Part shown: positions 1 to 8,274 of the stretch, in pieces
Layout of the letters: each line of letters starts with the position of its first letter
Position numbering within the stretch: the stretch's first letter is position 1
DNA from: Candidatus Colivicinus equi
GTDB taxonomy: Bacteria > Bacillota_I > Bacilli_A > Erysipelotrichales > Erysipelotrichaceae
Length of the DNA: 36,224 bases
Direction: 5' to 3'
Assembly: GCA_018064825.1 (NCBI GenBank)
Contig: JAGHUL010000056.1
Span: 1 to 36,224, forward strand
Translations under genes and position numbers: made by a program
Notes under the pieces: generated by a model
The model's input: the letters and a program-made list of their open reading frames with translations, nothing else
Told to the model about the DNA's origin: nothing
Databases searched by the model: none

Positions 1-3000
1 ATATCGTTATTAATCTTTTCGATTGTTTCACGATATCCTTCTTCCATGGTCTTTAGAACTTCTTGATGATTTGCTTCTAAAGCATCAATCTTATCTTTAA
101 ATGCTTGAGTCTTTTGTGTTAATGTGCCCTCTGAATCATCAATGATCGCTAAATCAGCTGGTTTAACTTTTAATAAGCTATCATATTCAGACATAACATC
201 AACAATTTGTTTCTTAATGCTGTCAACTCTTTGATTGTGAACAGTTTCAAGTTCATCACGTTTTGTGGCAAGATCCTTAACTTGTTCATCAATGTTCTTA
301 GTATATTCAGAAATCTTTTTATTTAGTTCAGCGAATTCAGCAACCTTCTCTTGTTCATATGCCTCGTATTTAGATTTTTCATCTGCACGCTTAGCTTCTA
401 AATCAATAATCTCTTGCTTTAATTCTTCGCTCTTTTGTTTGTTATCAGCGACGAAATCTTCGTATTCCTTCTTCTTTTCAGCTAAGATGTTAGAATACTT
501 ATCTTTCAAACTTACTAATGCGGCAGTAACTTCTTGTTTCTTGCTTTCGATGTTAGCAGACATGTTACTTCTTGTCTTTTCATTATCAGCTACTAATACA
601 TCTAGTTGTTCTTGAATAGTTTGCGTTTGTTCAACAGCTTTGCTGTAACGTTCATCGCATTCTTTTTCAACAGCTTTCTTACGCATTAATATTTCATTTA
701 CTAGACTATCAATATTAAGTTTTTGATTATCATATTCTTCTTTCTTAAGACGAATATCTTCATCATATTTTTCTTTAACAATTTGTTGTTTTTCTAAATA
801 TGATCTTTCTAGTGTCTCATACTTTTCGTCAAGAATCTTAACTGTTTCATCTAACTCTTGTTTACGTTTAGTCTTGATTTCATTTACTCTTTCATCAAGT
901 TCAACACGGTATTTTTCAAGTTGTTCAGTCTTGTTTTCAAGCATCTCTTCTAGATCAGCTTCAGCAGCTTTGAATTTGTTCTTGTTTTCTTCAAATTCTT
1001 GTTTTGCTTGTTCTAACAAAGCATCTGCATCAACTCTAATCTTTTCATATTTGTCTTGATTTTCTTCGTCTTGAATAGCTATTTCTTGTTTTTTAGCTTC
1101 AAAGCTTGCAATTAATTCATCATATTCCTTCTTAGTCTGTTCGTATTCAGCTTTCATTTCTTCTAAATGTTTATTAGGAATAGTTTCGTAATCAATAGCA
1201 ATCTGTTTGATATTGCTTGTATGTTCTTCATTTAATCTTGCAACATCATTACGATACTCGTGTTCAATTTCTTCGACCTTATTACGATAATCATCTTGTT
1301 GCTTTGCGAATTCGTCTTTTACTCTTTCGATTGAAGCCAAGAAATCATTACGTTGATTAATTAAATCATTAATCTTATCTTCTGATTCAGATTTGATAGT
1401 TGTTAACTTTTCATCTATCGTATTCTTTAATTCTTCGTATTCGTTCTTTCTTGCTTCGTGTTCGCTATTTAATTCATTAATAGCAGCATCAAACTTAGCA
1501 TTTAATCTTGCAATTTCAGCGTTGTGTTCGCCTAACGCATAATCAGATTTTTCTGTGAATTCATCTTGTAAAGCTGCACTCTTTTTTGAGTATTCATCTC
1601 TGATTTGCTGAGCTTCCTCTTCGGCAGCCTTTTTAGCATTAGCAATCTTTTCATCTAGAGCTGCATTTTCTTGATTGTATTTTTCTTTTGCTTTTTCAAA
1701 AGCGTCAGCTGCATCCTCGATAGCTTTGTTTAATTGTGCTTTGTTTGCGGCAATCTTATTTAAATAATCTTCATGTTCATTAATAAGATTTTCTTTTCTC
1801 TTTTCGAAGTCAGCGTTGTACTTATCGATGTTTTCTTTTGTTTCTTCAATGCTTTGTTTTAGTTCATCGATTTGTTTTGAAACATTGATGATTGTGTCTT
1901 CAATCTCATTCTTCTTAACTTCGTATTCTTTTCTAGTTTCATTGATGATGTTATCGAATTCAGCAGTCTTATTTTCTAAAGCAAAACGATTGTTTGCTTG
2001 TAGATTTACGACATCGGCATTTAAGGCGTCAATTCTTGCTTGATATTGTTTTTCTAAATCAGTAAGATTGCCTGAGATTTCGTTATTCTTTTGTTGTAAA
2101 TCTTCTACTGTTTTCTTTAATTGATCATTAGTATTGTCGAAACGAGTTTGTAAGTATTCAGTTTGGTTCTTTAATTGAACTTCTTGTTTCTCAATTGAAT
2201 ATCTTAAACTTTCTAATTCATCTTCTCTTAATTTGTTAGTTTGTGAAAAATCTTTAGCTAATTTTGCATAGAAGTCCTCGTATTTCTTTTTAACTTCTAT
2301 AGAGAAATTATCAAAAGCTTCAGCCTTTTCGTTTTTATCTCTATTTAATAATTCGTGAACATAATTAAGTTCTTCTAACTTCTTGTTATATTCGTTCTTA
2401 TTATTTTCAGCACTAGTTTTAGCTGCTAATTGTTGGTTCTCTAATTCGTTTCTTAATAAATCATTATCTTTTAATAAACTATTATTTTCTGTTTCATACT
2501 TTGCCAACATCAATTCATATTCATGCGAAGTACGATTCTTAATAGATTCTAATTCATTATCAAGATTACGTTTTGTTCCATTTAAATTATCTAAGTCAGT
2601 ATATAGATTCTTTAATTCAAGACGTTTACCTTCGTTGTACGAATCAAATGCTTGCTTCATTTCATCTAATTCAGCTTGCTTAGTTGTTTGAAGTTTTATT
2701 AGCTTATCTTCATGTTTTTTTCTGATGTCATCAATCTTAACTTGAAGTTCATCTTCTATTGCCTTCTTTTCCAATACTAAAGCATCAACTTTTTTGTTTA
2801 ATTCTTCGATATTGTGTTCTTGTGTAAGTTTTACTTTATCGTAAGATACTTTTAATTTATCAACTCTTTCTTCATAATCTTTTTCAAGTTGAGCTTCTTG
2901 TTTTGAAATATTAGCTAATCTAGTTTCTAGGGTCTTCTTTTTTTGTGCAAATTCTTTCTTAGTACATTCTTTTTGTTTTTCGATTAGTTTTTGTTGTATT

Positions 3001-3326
3001 GCATCAATCTTAGCGTTTATTTCTTCTTGTTGAGCTTTATACGTCTCTTCATAAGCAGCTTTCTTTTTGTTTAATTTGTTTGTTTCGACTTCAAGCTTTG
3101 TTTTATTTGCATTGATTTCATCAACAAAAGCTTCATGTTTTACATCTAAATCTTTTAGCTTTTTTACATGAGCTTTCTTTATTCTTGCGATTTCATTAGT
3201 GATTGCATCACTATCTAAAGATAAAGATTCTATTTCTCTTCTTTTTTCTTCAATTGCACCAGCTAAGGCCTCGATATTGATACTATCAATATCGATAGTC
3301 CCGTTTTTCCTCTCGAATAATTTCAT
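1..3326 (-). CDS. Very long coiled-coil protein of unknown function (N-terminal 1108 residues; runs off the left edge)
   Basis: The frame is open from the ATG at 3326-3324 to the window edge, with no stop in 1108 codons. The start MKLFERKNGTIDIDSINIEA is preceded by a TAGGGGGTC ribosome-binding site at 3337-3345. After about 25 residues the protein becomes almost unbroken Lys/Glu/Gln/Leu-rich heptad-like sequence with very few Pro, Gly, Cys or Trp, as expected of a long alpha-helical coiled coil. I see no signal peptide, membrane segment or Walker A motif, so it does not look like an SMC or Rad50 ATPase, although the missing C-terminus could change that view. Long cytoplasmic coiled coils often act as scaffolds or cytoskeletal elements, but here that is only inference. 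It is transcribed divergently from the tRNA cluster. I am confident that it is a gene and cannot assign a function. Confidence 0.88.
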   Translation of the reverse strand, partial: MKLFERKNGTIDIDSINIEALAGAIEEKRREIESLSLDSDAITNEIARIKKAHVKKLKDLDVKHEAFVDEINANKTKLEVETNKLNKKKAAYEETYKAQQEEINAKIDAIQQKLIEKQKECTKKEFAQKKKTLETRLANISKQEAQLEKDYEERVDKLKVSYDKVKLTQEHNIEELNKKVDALVLEKKAIEDELQVKIDDIRKKHEDKLIKLQTTKQAELDEMKQAFDSYNEGKRLELKNLYTDLDNLNGTKRNLDNELESIKNRTSHEYELMLAKYETENNSLLKDNDLLRNELENQQLAAKTSAENNKNEYNKKLEELNYVHELLNRDKNEKAEAFDNFSIEVKKKYEDFYAKLAKDFSQTNKLREDELESLRYSIEKQEVQLKNQTEYLQTRFDNTNDQLKKTVEDLQQKNNEISGNLTDLEKQYQARIDALNADVVNLQANNRFALENKTAEFDNIINETRKEYEVKKNEIEDTIINVSKQIDELKQSIEETKENIDKYNADFEKRKENLINEHEDYLNKIAANKAQLNKAIEDAADAFEKAKEKYNQENAALDEKIANAKKAAEEEAQQIRDEYSKKSAALQDEFTEKSDYALGEHNAEIARLNAKFDAAINELNSEHEARKNEYEELKNTIDEKLTTIKSESEDKINDLINQRNDFLASIERVKDEFAKQQDDYRNKVEEIEHEYRNDVARLNEEHTSNIKQIAIDYETIPNKHLEEMKAEYEQTKKEYDELIASFEAKKQEIAIQDEENQDKYEKIRVDADALLEQAKQEFEENKNKFKAAEADLEEMLENKTEQLEKYRVELDERVNEIKTKRKQELDETVKILDEKYETLERSYLEKQQIVKEKYDEDIRLKKEEYDNQKLNIDSLVNEILMRKKAVEKECDERYSKAVEQTQTIQEQLDVLVADNEKTRSNMSANIESKKQEVTAALVSLKDKYSNILAEKKKEYEDFVADNKQKSEELKQEIIDLEAKRADEKSKYEAYEQEKVAEFAELNKKISEYTKNIDEQVKDLATKRDELETVHNQRVDSIKKQIVDVMSEYDSLLKVKPADLAIIDDSEGTLTQKTQAFKDKIDALEANHQEVLKTMEEGYRETIEKINND

Positions 3327-3360
3327 AAACAAAAAGACCCCCTAAGGATTAATTAAGTTT

Positions 3361-3390
3361 ATTGTAACAAATTGAAATATATTCTTGCAA
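3361..3390 (-). promoter_or_regulatory. Promoter of the coiled-coil gene
   Basis: On the minus strand a -35 TTGCAA (3390-3385) is followed after 18 bases by -10 TACAAT (3366-3361), preceded by TGT as an extended -10. It lies about 35 bases upstream of the coiled-coil start codon. The -35 hexamer is palindromic and also fits the tRNA promoter on the other strand. Confidence 0.55.
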
Positions 3391-3413
3391 TTTAATAAGT
3401 ATTTTGATAGTAT
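3385..3413 (+). promoter_or_regulatory. Probable promoter of the tRNA cluster
   Basis: TTGCAA (3385-3390), a 17-base spacer and TAGTAT (3408-3413) lie 23 bases before the first tRNA. TATTAT at 3411-3416 is an alternative -10. All nine tRNAs are in the same direction with short spacers and no terminator until 4269, which suggests one transcript. Confidence 0.45.
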
Positions 3414-3436
3414 TATATGGCACGGATAAATCAGAT

Positions 3437-3510
3437 GGTTCCTTAGCCAAGTGGTAAGGCAATAGACTGCAACTCTGTGATCGCCGGTTCGAATCTGGCA
3501 GGAACCTCCA
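3437..3510 (+). tRNA. tRNA-Cys (GCA)
   Basis: The acceptor stem GGTTCCT/AGGAACC, anticodon stem ATAGA/TCTGT around loop CTGCAAC, T-loop GTTCGAATC and encoded CCA end are all visible. The anticodon GCA reads Cys. It is the first gene of the cluster. Confidence 0.95.
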
Positions 3511-3515
3511 ATAAT

Positions 3516-3601
3516 GGGGATGTGGCGGAATGGTAGACGCGAGGGACTTAAAATCCCTTGGTAGCAATACCGTGAGGGTTCAACTCCCTCCATCCCCACC
3601 A
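3516..3601 (+). tRNA. tRNA-Leu (TAA)
   Basis: This is an 86-base class II tRNA with acceptor GGGGATG/CATCCCC, anticodon loop CTTAAAA (TAA, Leu), a long variable arm after the anticodon stem, and an encoded CCA. Confidence 0.95.
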
Positions 3602-3621
3602 CTGTGTAACAATTGGAGCGT

Positions 3622-3698
3622 GCGCCCATAGCTCAACTGGATAGAGTGTTTGACTACGAATCAAAAGGTTGCGAGTTCAAGTCTTGCTGGGCGCGCCA
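3622..3698 (+). tRNA. tRNA-Arg (ACG)
   Basis: The 77-base cloverleaf has acceptor GCGCCCA/TGGGCGC, anticodon stem TTTGA/TCAAA with loop CTACGAA (ACG, probably deaminated to ICG), and an encoded CCA. Confidence 0.95.
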
Positions 3699-3707
3699 TC
3701 TAAAATT

Positions 3708-3784
3708 CGGGATGTAGCTCAGCTTGGTAGAGTACTTGATTTGGGATCAAGGTGTCACAGGTTCGAATCCTGCCATCCCGACCA
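3708..3784 (+). tRNA. tRNA-Pro (TGG)
   Basis: Acceptor CGGGATG/CATCCCG, anticodon stem CTTGA/TCAAG with loop TTTGGGA (TGG, Pro), and encoded CCA. Length is 77 bases. Confidence 0.95.
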
Positions 3785-3804
3785 TTTTTATTTAGTAGAG
3801 CAAT

Positions 3805-3881
3805 GGCGAGGTAGCTTAGTTGGCTAGAGCGATCGGTTCATACCCGGTAGGTCGTGGGTTCGAGTCCCACCCTCGCTACCA
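3805..3881 (+). tRNA. tRNA-Met (CAT), elongator
   Basis: The anticodon loop TTCATAC gives CAT. The body GGCGAGGTAGCTTAGTTGGC resembles Gram-positive elongator tRNA-Met, and the first base pair is formed (G-U), unlike the initiator. CCA is encoded. It is one of three CAT tRNAs in the cluster. Confidence 0.88.
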
Positions 3882-3887
3882 CTATTT

Positions 3888-3964
3888 GGACCCTTAGCTC
3901 AGTTGGTCAGAGCTTCCGGCTCATAACCGGGTGGTCGAAGGTTCGAGTCCTTCAGGGTCCACCA
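3888..3964 (+). tRNA. tRNA-Ile2 (CAT, expected lysidine-modified)
   Basis: Acceptor GGACCCT/AGGGTCC and anticodon loop CTCATAA (CAT). The sequence GGACC..TTAGCTCAGTTGG matches the Bacillus tRNA-Ile(CAU) pattern, in which TilS converts C34 to lysidine to read AUA. The Ile2 identity rests on this resemblance, because the anticodon alone would read Met. Confidence 0.8.
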
Positions 3965-3976
3965 AATAATATTTAT

Positions 3977-4068
3977 GGAGAAATACCCAAGTGGTTGAAG
4001 GGGTCGGTCTTGAAAACCGAAAGGTCGTTTGTAGCGGCGCGTGGGTTCGAATCCTACTTTCTCCGCCA
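3977..4068 (+). tRNA. tRNA-Ser (TGA)
   Basis: A 92-base class II tRNA with acceptor GGAGAAA/TTTCTCC, anticodon stem TCGGT/ACCGA with loop CTTGAAA (TGA, Ser), a long variable arm and an encoded CCA. Confidence 0.95.
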
Positions 4069-4076
4069 TCTATTAT

Positions 4077-4153
<77 letters not shown>

Positions 4154-4155
4154 AT

Positions 4156-4231
4156 GGTTCTGTAGCTCAGTAGGTAGAGCAATGGACTGAAAATCCATGT
4201 GTCGCCAGTTCAATTCTGGCCGGAACCACCA
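4156..4231 (+). tRNA. tRNA-Phe (GAA)
   Basis: The acceptor stem is GGTTCTG/CGGAACC, and the anticodon stem ATGGA/TCCAT carries loop CTGAAAA (GAA, Phe). CCA is encoded. It is the last gene of the cluster and is followed by a terminator. Confidence 0.95.
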
Positions 4232-4268
4232 TCTTAAAAATCCTACAGTAATGTAGTTTACATACAGG

Positions 4269-4290
4269 CACCTAGTAAGGTGTTTTTTTT
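4269..4290 (+). terminator. Rho-independent terminator of the tRNA cluster
   Basis: A stem CACCT/AGGTG with loop AGTA is followed by eight T residues on the plus strand, 38 bases after the last tRNA. Confidence 0.75.
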
Positions 4291-4299
4291 ATTATTTAA

Positions 4300-4318
4300 A
4301 AAGCTGTTTAACAGCTTT
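4300..4318 (-). terminator. Probable terminator of the murG-murB-ftsQ operon
   Basis: An 8-bp inverted repeat AAAGCTGT/ACAGCTTT overlaps the ftsQ stop codon and is followed on the minus strand by TT and AT-rich sequence. The T-tract is short, so termination strength is uncertain. Confidence 0.5.
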
Positions 4319-5141
4319 ACTCAACGTCTTCTATTACTTGTTCTGGTTTAACTTCTTCGACCTCTTTTTCCCAAGGACAATTTGAAACATAGGCATTTCC
4401 AGATATATCTTCGAAATAGAAACAACTATCTTTAGACATACCGTATGAAGACTCCATATCGTAATATTTATTTAAAATATCGAGACCGTATGGTGATGTG
4501 AAGATATAATTTCCATCACGCATAATAACTTCGACATATTGATATTTAAGTGGTGCATAGTAATGTATCTCGCTAACTTCATTGATTAAGTCGCTATCTA
4601 AATTTTCCATTTGTTTTTCAATTAAGATTAAATCATCTTCGATAAAACCTTCTATCAAAGGAATCTTATTGATAAGATATGCGTTATCTGTTGTAAGTTC
4701 AATCTTGTCGTTATCAATTGTTAGTATTTGGTAATTACTATCTTCAAAAATATAACCAACAATTTTCTTTTCTCTAATATCAATACTTACGAGATTATTA
4801 TCTAATAAAGATACTTCACATTCTTCTACTAAAGGATTAGAAAGAATTCTTTTTTCAACAATACTAGGAAAAACAAATAAGTATTTACTGGAAGTTGATA
4901 ATTCGCTTGTCGAAATAATGTCATCATCACTAAGGTAATAATTGCCATTGACACTGATAGAGAAAACGTTTGATCTATTGCTTAATAGGTATACAGCAGC
5001 AATGACAGCTAGTGATAAAAAGATACTTAAAATAAAGTATCTTCTTTTTATTTTATTAAATTGGTAATTATCCTTCTGTTGCTTTCGTTCGTGCACAAAC
5101 GGAATATTATCAATCATCTTTTTTTCTTGTTCGTCTAACAA
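4317..5141 (-). CDS. ftsQ: Cell division protein FtsQ/DivIB
   Basis: Bitopic division protein that works with FtsL/DivIC and FtsB at the septum. The 274 residues comprise a charged cytoplasmic tail (1-34), one membrane helix around 35-54, then a POTRA domain starting near VFSISVNGNYYLSDDDIIS and a beta domain containing the family motif LSNPLVEECEV. A short acidic, Pro-containing tail ends the protein. The start is TTG: GGAG lies eight bases before it and the next in-frame ATG (Met9) has no ribosome-binding site. It overlaps the end of murB by seven bases, so the two are translationally coupled. The order murG-murB-ftsQ is a reduced dcw cluster. Assignment rests on topology, POTRA pattern and context, because the family is poorly conserved in sequence. 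Confidence 0.85.
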   Translation of the reverse strand: MLDEQEKKMIDNIPFVHERKQQKDNYQFNKIKRRYFILSIFLSLAVIAAVYLLSNRSNVFSISVNGNYYLSDDDIISTSELSTSSKYLFVFPSIVEKRILSNPLVEECEVSLLDNNLVSIDIREKKIVGYIFEDSNYQILTIDNDKIELTTDNAYLINKIPLIEGFIEDDLILIEKQMENLDSDLINEVSEIHYYAPLKYQYVEVIMRDGNYIFTSPYGLDILNKYYDMESSYGMSKDSCFYFEDISGNAYVSNCPWEKEVEEVKPEQVIEDVE

Positions 5142-6022
5142 TTAAATTTCTCCACTTCGAATATTAATTTAATGCCGTATTTATTTTTAACTTTGTCGAT
5201 TATTTCATAAGCAATCTTTAAATAATCTTCAGCACAGCCATCGCCATCATTGATAATAAAATTTGAATGCTTATTTGATACACAAACATTGCCAATCTTA
5301 TAACCGCGATAACCGATGCCATCAATTAGTTCCCAAGCGAATCCATTGTCAGGATTACGGAAACAAGAACCGGCACTTGGCTTATCTAAAGGTTGCGATG
5401 TTTTTCGACGCTCTAAACGGTCTCTCATTAAAGCGTATATTTCTTCACTAGGTTTGTGCTCTAGTTGTAGTTTTGCAGCTAAAATAACCCAGTGAGGATG
5501 ATCACCAAATATAGAATGGCGATATGTAAAGTTACATTCTTTGTTATCTAACCATACTAGTTCGTTATCTTTTAAAACTAATACACTTTTTACAACATCA
5601 GACATCGACCTACGATATGCTCCAGCATTCATATAAACAAGTCCACCAACATTGCCAGGAATTCCTGAAGCAAATTCCATACCACTTAAGCCTTCTTTAG
5701 CTAAGTGTTGACATAGTCCCATAACCAAGACGCCTGCTTCAGCATATATTTCAGTATTGTTTATTTCGTAATTATTTAAATTCTTTAAACTTAATATAAC
5801 GCCTGAGAATTCACTAGAACCACATACCAAATTAGAACCATTGCCCATAACTTTGAATGGAATATGATTAGTTTTTAAATAAGCAATTATTTCTTTTACA
5901 TCATTGATAGTATTTGGAACTACGTAATGGCAAATATGGCCACCCATTTTAAGGCTGGTCATATCTTTAAAGTATTTGTCATTGTAGTATTCACCGTGAT
6001 TCTTTAAGAATTCATCAATCAT
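5135..6022 (-). CDS. murB: UDP-N-acetylenolpyruvoylglucosamine reductase MurB
   Basis: FAD enzyme that reduces UDP-GlcNAc-enolpyruvate to UDP-MurNAc with NADPH, the second committed step of peptidoglycan synthesis in the cytoplasm. The 295 residues carry the FAD-binding GNGSNLV (60-66) and GIPGNVGG (120-127), the catalytic serine in SAGSCFRNP (Ser219), and the C-terminal catalytic glutamate in LIFEVEKF (Glu289). Length fits the family. The ATG overlaps the murG stop as ATGA, and a GGAG ribosome-binding site precedes it. Confidence 0.97.
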   Translation of the reverse strand: MIDEFLKNHGEYYNDKYFKDMTSLKMGGHICHYVVPNTINDVKEIIAYLKTNHIPFKVMGNGSNLVCGSSEFSGVILSLKNLNNYEINNTEIYAEAGVLVMGLCQHLAKEGLSGMEFASGIPGNVGGLVYMNAGAYRRSMSDVVKSVLVLKDNELVWLDNKECNFTYRHSIFGDHPHWVILAAKLQLEHKPSEEIYALMRDRLERRKTSQPLDKPSAGSCFRNPDNGFAWELIDGIGYRGYKIGNVCVSNKHSNFIINDGDGCAEDYLKIAYEIIDKVKNKYGIKLIFEVEKFNC

Positions 6023-7077
6023 AAACTCTCCAATTTATTGATAATGTCTTCAACTACATTGTCATTAGCTAAAGACCTTGCATTTTTCCTTAGGCTTGAT
6101 AATCTAGCACTATCATTAATTATACTATTTACCTTATCAAACAGTAATTGACCTGTTAAATCTTTTTCTTCAATCATCATGGCAGCATCTTTGTCAACTA
6201 AAGCCTTGCCATTATAGTATTGGTGATTATTTGGCACGTATGGTGAAGGAATAATGATTGCGGGTACGCCAACAGCTACGATTTCACTTAAAGTTGTAGC
6301 TCCACCTCTACAAACTAGTAAATCACTATTAACTTCTAGACTAATGCCATCAACTCTTTCAAATAATTTAAGATAAGGCGTCTCTTTAACTAGCTCCTTC
6401 ATCTTTTCATAATGCCTAGAACCAGTCGCAAAAACAACTTGATAAGATCCATCTAACAATTTAAAATAATCTACTAATTTCGTATTAACACTTTCAGAAC
6501 CTAAAGAACCCATAAAAATAACAACTGTCTTTAAATTAGGATCTAAACCTAAATTAGTTATTACTGTTGGATCTTTTTTGATTCCTTTTGCTTTACTTGC
6601 TTGAGGATTTCCTAAAATAAAGGTATTTGGATTTTTGAATTGCTTCTTATTCTCTTCGTATGAACCAATAATCAAATCAACTTTTTGGTCCAATAATTTA
6701 TTTGCTCTACCAACATATGAGTTTTGTTCGTGAATTGCAGTCTTAAGCTTCATATGATGCGCCGCAAGCATAACAGGAATTGAGATGTAGTTGCCAAAAC
6801 CAATGGCCATATCAAAACCTTTTAGTATCTTTTGACATTCAAAATAAGTCTTGCCGATACTTAATAATGATTTAACTTTTTGTCCAATACCACCTCTAGT
6901 AGTTTCAACATCAATGCCAATATATTTATAACCACTAGAAGGGATTACTTCTTTTTCCATACGGTCATTAGAACCAATAAACGTTATCTCATGACCCCTA
7001 TTTTTTAATTCATCAGCTAAGGTGATTGCAGGATAAATGTGGCCCCCTGTACCACCAGCTACTATCGCAATTTTCAT
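6019..7077 (-). CDS. murG: UDP-GlcNAc:lipid I N-acetylglucosaminyltransferase MurG
   Basis: Adds GlcNAc to lipid I to make lipid II on the inner face of the membrane. The 352 residues form a GT-B glycosyltransferase, with N-terminal GGTGGHI (8-14), HEQNSYVGRAN (117-127), and the C-terminal donor-binding region VCRGGATTLSEI followed by PSPYVPNNHQYYNG. The start is fixed by the MKIAIVAGGTGGH beginning. It has no ribosome-binding site; a TAAAAT hexamer lies six bases before the ATG. It begins four bases after the preceding small membrane-protein gene and overlaps murB by four bases. Confidence 0.97.
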   Translation of the reverse strand: MKIAIVAGGTGGHIYPAITLADELKNRGHEITFIGSNDRMEKEVIPSSGYKYIGIDVETTRGGIGQKVKSLLSIGKTYFECQKILKGFDMAIGFGNYISIPVMLAAHHMKLKTAIHEQNSYVGRANKLLDQKVDLIIGSYEENKKQFKNPNTFILGNPQASKAKGIKKDPTVITNLGLDPNLKTVVIFMGSLGSESVNTKLVDYFKLLDGSYQVVFATGSRHYEKMKELVKETPYLKLFERVDGISLEVNSDLLVCRGGATTLSEIVAVGVPAIIIPSPYVPNNHQYYNGKALVDKDAAMMIEEKDLTGQLLFDKVNSIINDSARLSSLRKNARSLANDNVVEDIINKLESL

Positions 7078-7081
7078 AGTA

Positions 7082-7330
7082 TTATTTTACCACATCGTTT
7101 TTGGCAAACTTGTTACGCTTACCATAATTAAGTGGCAACCTTTCATAAATAAAATAAGTCAGAATAGGATTAAGTAAAATAAAGAAAATATTATATACGA
7201 CAAAATAAGTTAAGAAACCATCATCAATAAAATCAATTAGTGGTCTCATAACAAAAACTTCAATTAAGCAAAGCAATAAATATATGCCAGTACACAATAA
7301 AGTGTATTTTAATCCTTCCGATACTTTCAT
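7082..7330 (-). CDS. Small two-helix membrane protein of unknown function
   Basis: The 82-residue protein has two hydrophobic stretches at about 8-28 and 39-63, separated by an acidic turn (DFIDDG), and a basic tail ending NYGKRNKFAKNDVVK. I do not recognise the family. It lies four bases upstream of murG on the same strand, which hints at a role near lipid II synthesis, but proximity is the only evidence. No Shine-Dalgarno is visible. TTGATT, 17 bases, then TAATAT lie nine bases before the ATG, so its transcript would have almost no leader. It diverges from trxB. Confidence 0.7.
   Translation of the reverse strand: MKVSEGLKYTLLCTGIYLLLCLIEVFVMRPLIDFIDDGFLTYFVVYNIFFILLNPILTYFIYERLPLNYGKRNKFAKNDVVK
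7084..7092 (-). promoter_or_regulatory. Extended -10-like TGG-TAAAAT six bases before the murG ATG
   Basis: On the minus strand TGG (7092-7090) and TAAAAT (7089-7084) are followed by AATACT and the murG ATG. No Shine-Dalgarno is present. If used, transcription would start at or near the A of ATG and give a leaderless murG mRNA. The hexamer overlaps the stop codon of the upstream gene. Confidence 0.35.
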
Positions 7331-7359
7331 ACTTATTAAATATTATTTCAATCTTGTAA

Positions 7360-7365
7360 TATAAT
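7360..7365 (+). promoter_or_regulatory. -10 box TATAAT six bases before the trxB ATG
   Basis: A consensus TATAAT at 7360-7365 is followed by CAAATT and the trxB ATG at 7372. No ribosome-binding site lies between them, so trxB may be expressed from a leaderless mRNA. The -35 region is weak. Confidence 0.45.
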
Positions 7366-7371
7366 CAAATT

Positions 7372-8274
7372 ATGAAATATGATGTTGTGATTATTGGAGC
7401 AGGTCCTGCGGGCCTTAGCGCCTCAATATACGCTCTTAGAGCTAACCTAAGTGTTTTAGTCGTCGAAAAGGAAAGCTTCGGTGGTAAGCTTCCTAAGACT
7501 TATCAGATTGATAATTATCCTGGCTTGGCAAATATCAAAGGCATGGAACTAGCTGACAATTTTGTGAACCAGGCAAAAGATTTGGGAGCTCAAATTATTG
7601 TCGGTGAAGTTGAAAAGATTGAAAACAAAGTTGTTTATTTGAGTGATGGCACAAATTATGATGCAAGAGCCATAATCATCGCCACAGGCACAAAAGAAAA
7701 AACATTGGCTTTACCAAACAGTGAAAAATATGTCGGTAGAGGAATATCTTATTGTGCAGTTTGTGATGGTTTCTTCTATCGCAATAAACCGGTTGTAATA
7801 ATTGGCGGTGGAAACAGCGCGCTTGAAGAAGCTTTGTTTTTAGCTTCAATAGTAGAAAAAATAACCATCATCATCAGAAGAGATGAATTTAGAGCAGACA
7901 AAAGTCTTGTTCAAAAAGTTCTTGAAAATCCTAAAATCGAAGTTATTTATAAGCATCTACCAGAATCACTAGCCATAGAGGATGATAAGATTGTCGGCTT
8001 AAATATCAAGAATGTTGAAACAGGCGAAATATCAACTGTTCCTTGTAAAGGAATTTTCCCTTACATCGGAGCAAATCCAGAAACAAACTTTATTAGTAAA
8101 GACTTACTAAATGAAAATGGATACTTGCTTGTAAACGAAAATATGGAAACAAAAGTTCCAGGAATATATGGAGCTGGCGATTGTATTGAAAAAGACCTAC
8201 GTCAAATAGTAACCGCATGTAACGATGGTGCTATTGCCGCAAATAACGCTATTAAATATCTTAAAAATAATTAG
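7372..8274 (+). CDS. trxB: Thioredoxin reductase (NADPH)
   Basis: Cytoplasmic flavoprotein that reduces thioredoxin with NADPH. The 300 residues show the FAD-binding GAGPAGLSASIYALRA near the start, the redox pair CAVC (Cys128 and Cys131), the NADPH-binding GGGNSALEEALF (145-156), and the C-terminal FAD motif GIYGAGD. Length fits low-molecular-weight bacterial TrxB. It is divergent from the murG operon and its last four bases overlap the end of the convergent Cys-rich small gene. Confidence 0.95.
   Translation: MKYDVVIIGAGPAGLSASIYALRANLSVLVVEKESFGGKLPKTYQIDNYPGLANIKGMELADNFVNQAKDLGAQIIVGEVEKIENKVVYLSDGTNYDARAIIIATGTKEKTLALPNSEKYVGRGISYCAVCDGFFYRNKPVVIIGGGNSALEEALFLASIVEKITIIIRRDEFRADKSLVQKVLENPKIEVIYKHLPESLAIEDDKIVGLNIKNVETGEISTVPCKGIFPYIGANPETNFISKDLLNENGYLLVNENMETKVPGIYGAGDCIEKDLRQIVTACNDGAIAANNAIKYLKNN

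Noticed and set aside
265-2691. Several plus-strand ORFs rich in Ser, Phe and Leu inside the coiled-coil region
   Set aside because: They are antisense shadows of the Glu/Lys-rich minus-strand frame, with no ribosome-binding sites or recognisable domains.
1-3326. SMC or Rad50-type chromosome ATPase
   Set aside because: No Walker A motif is present at the N-terminus, where SMC proteins carry it, and no globular hinge is visible.
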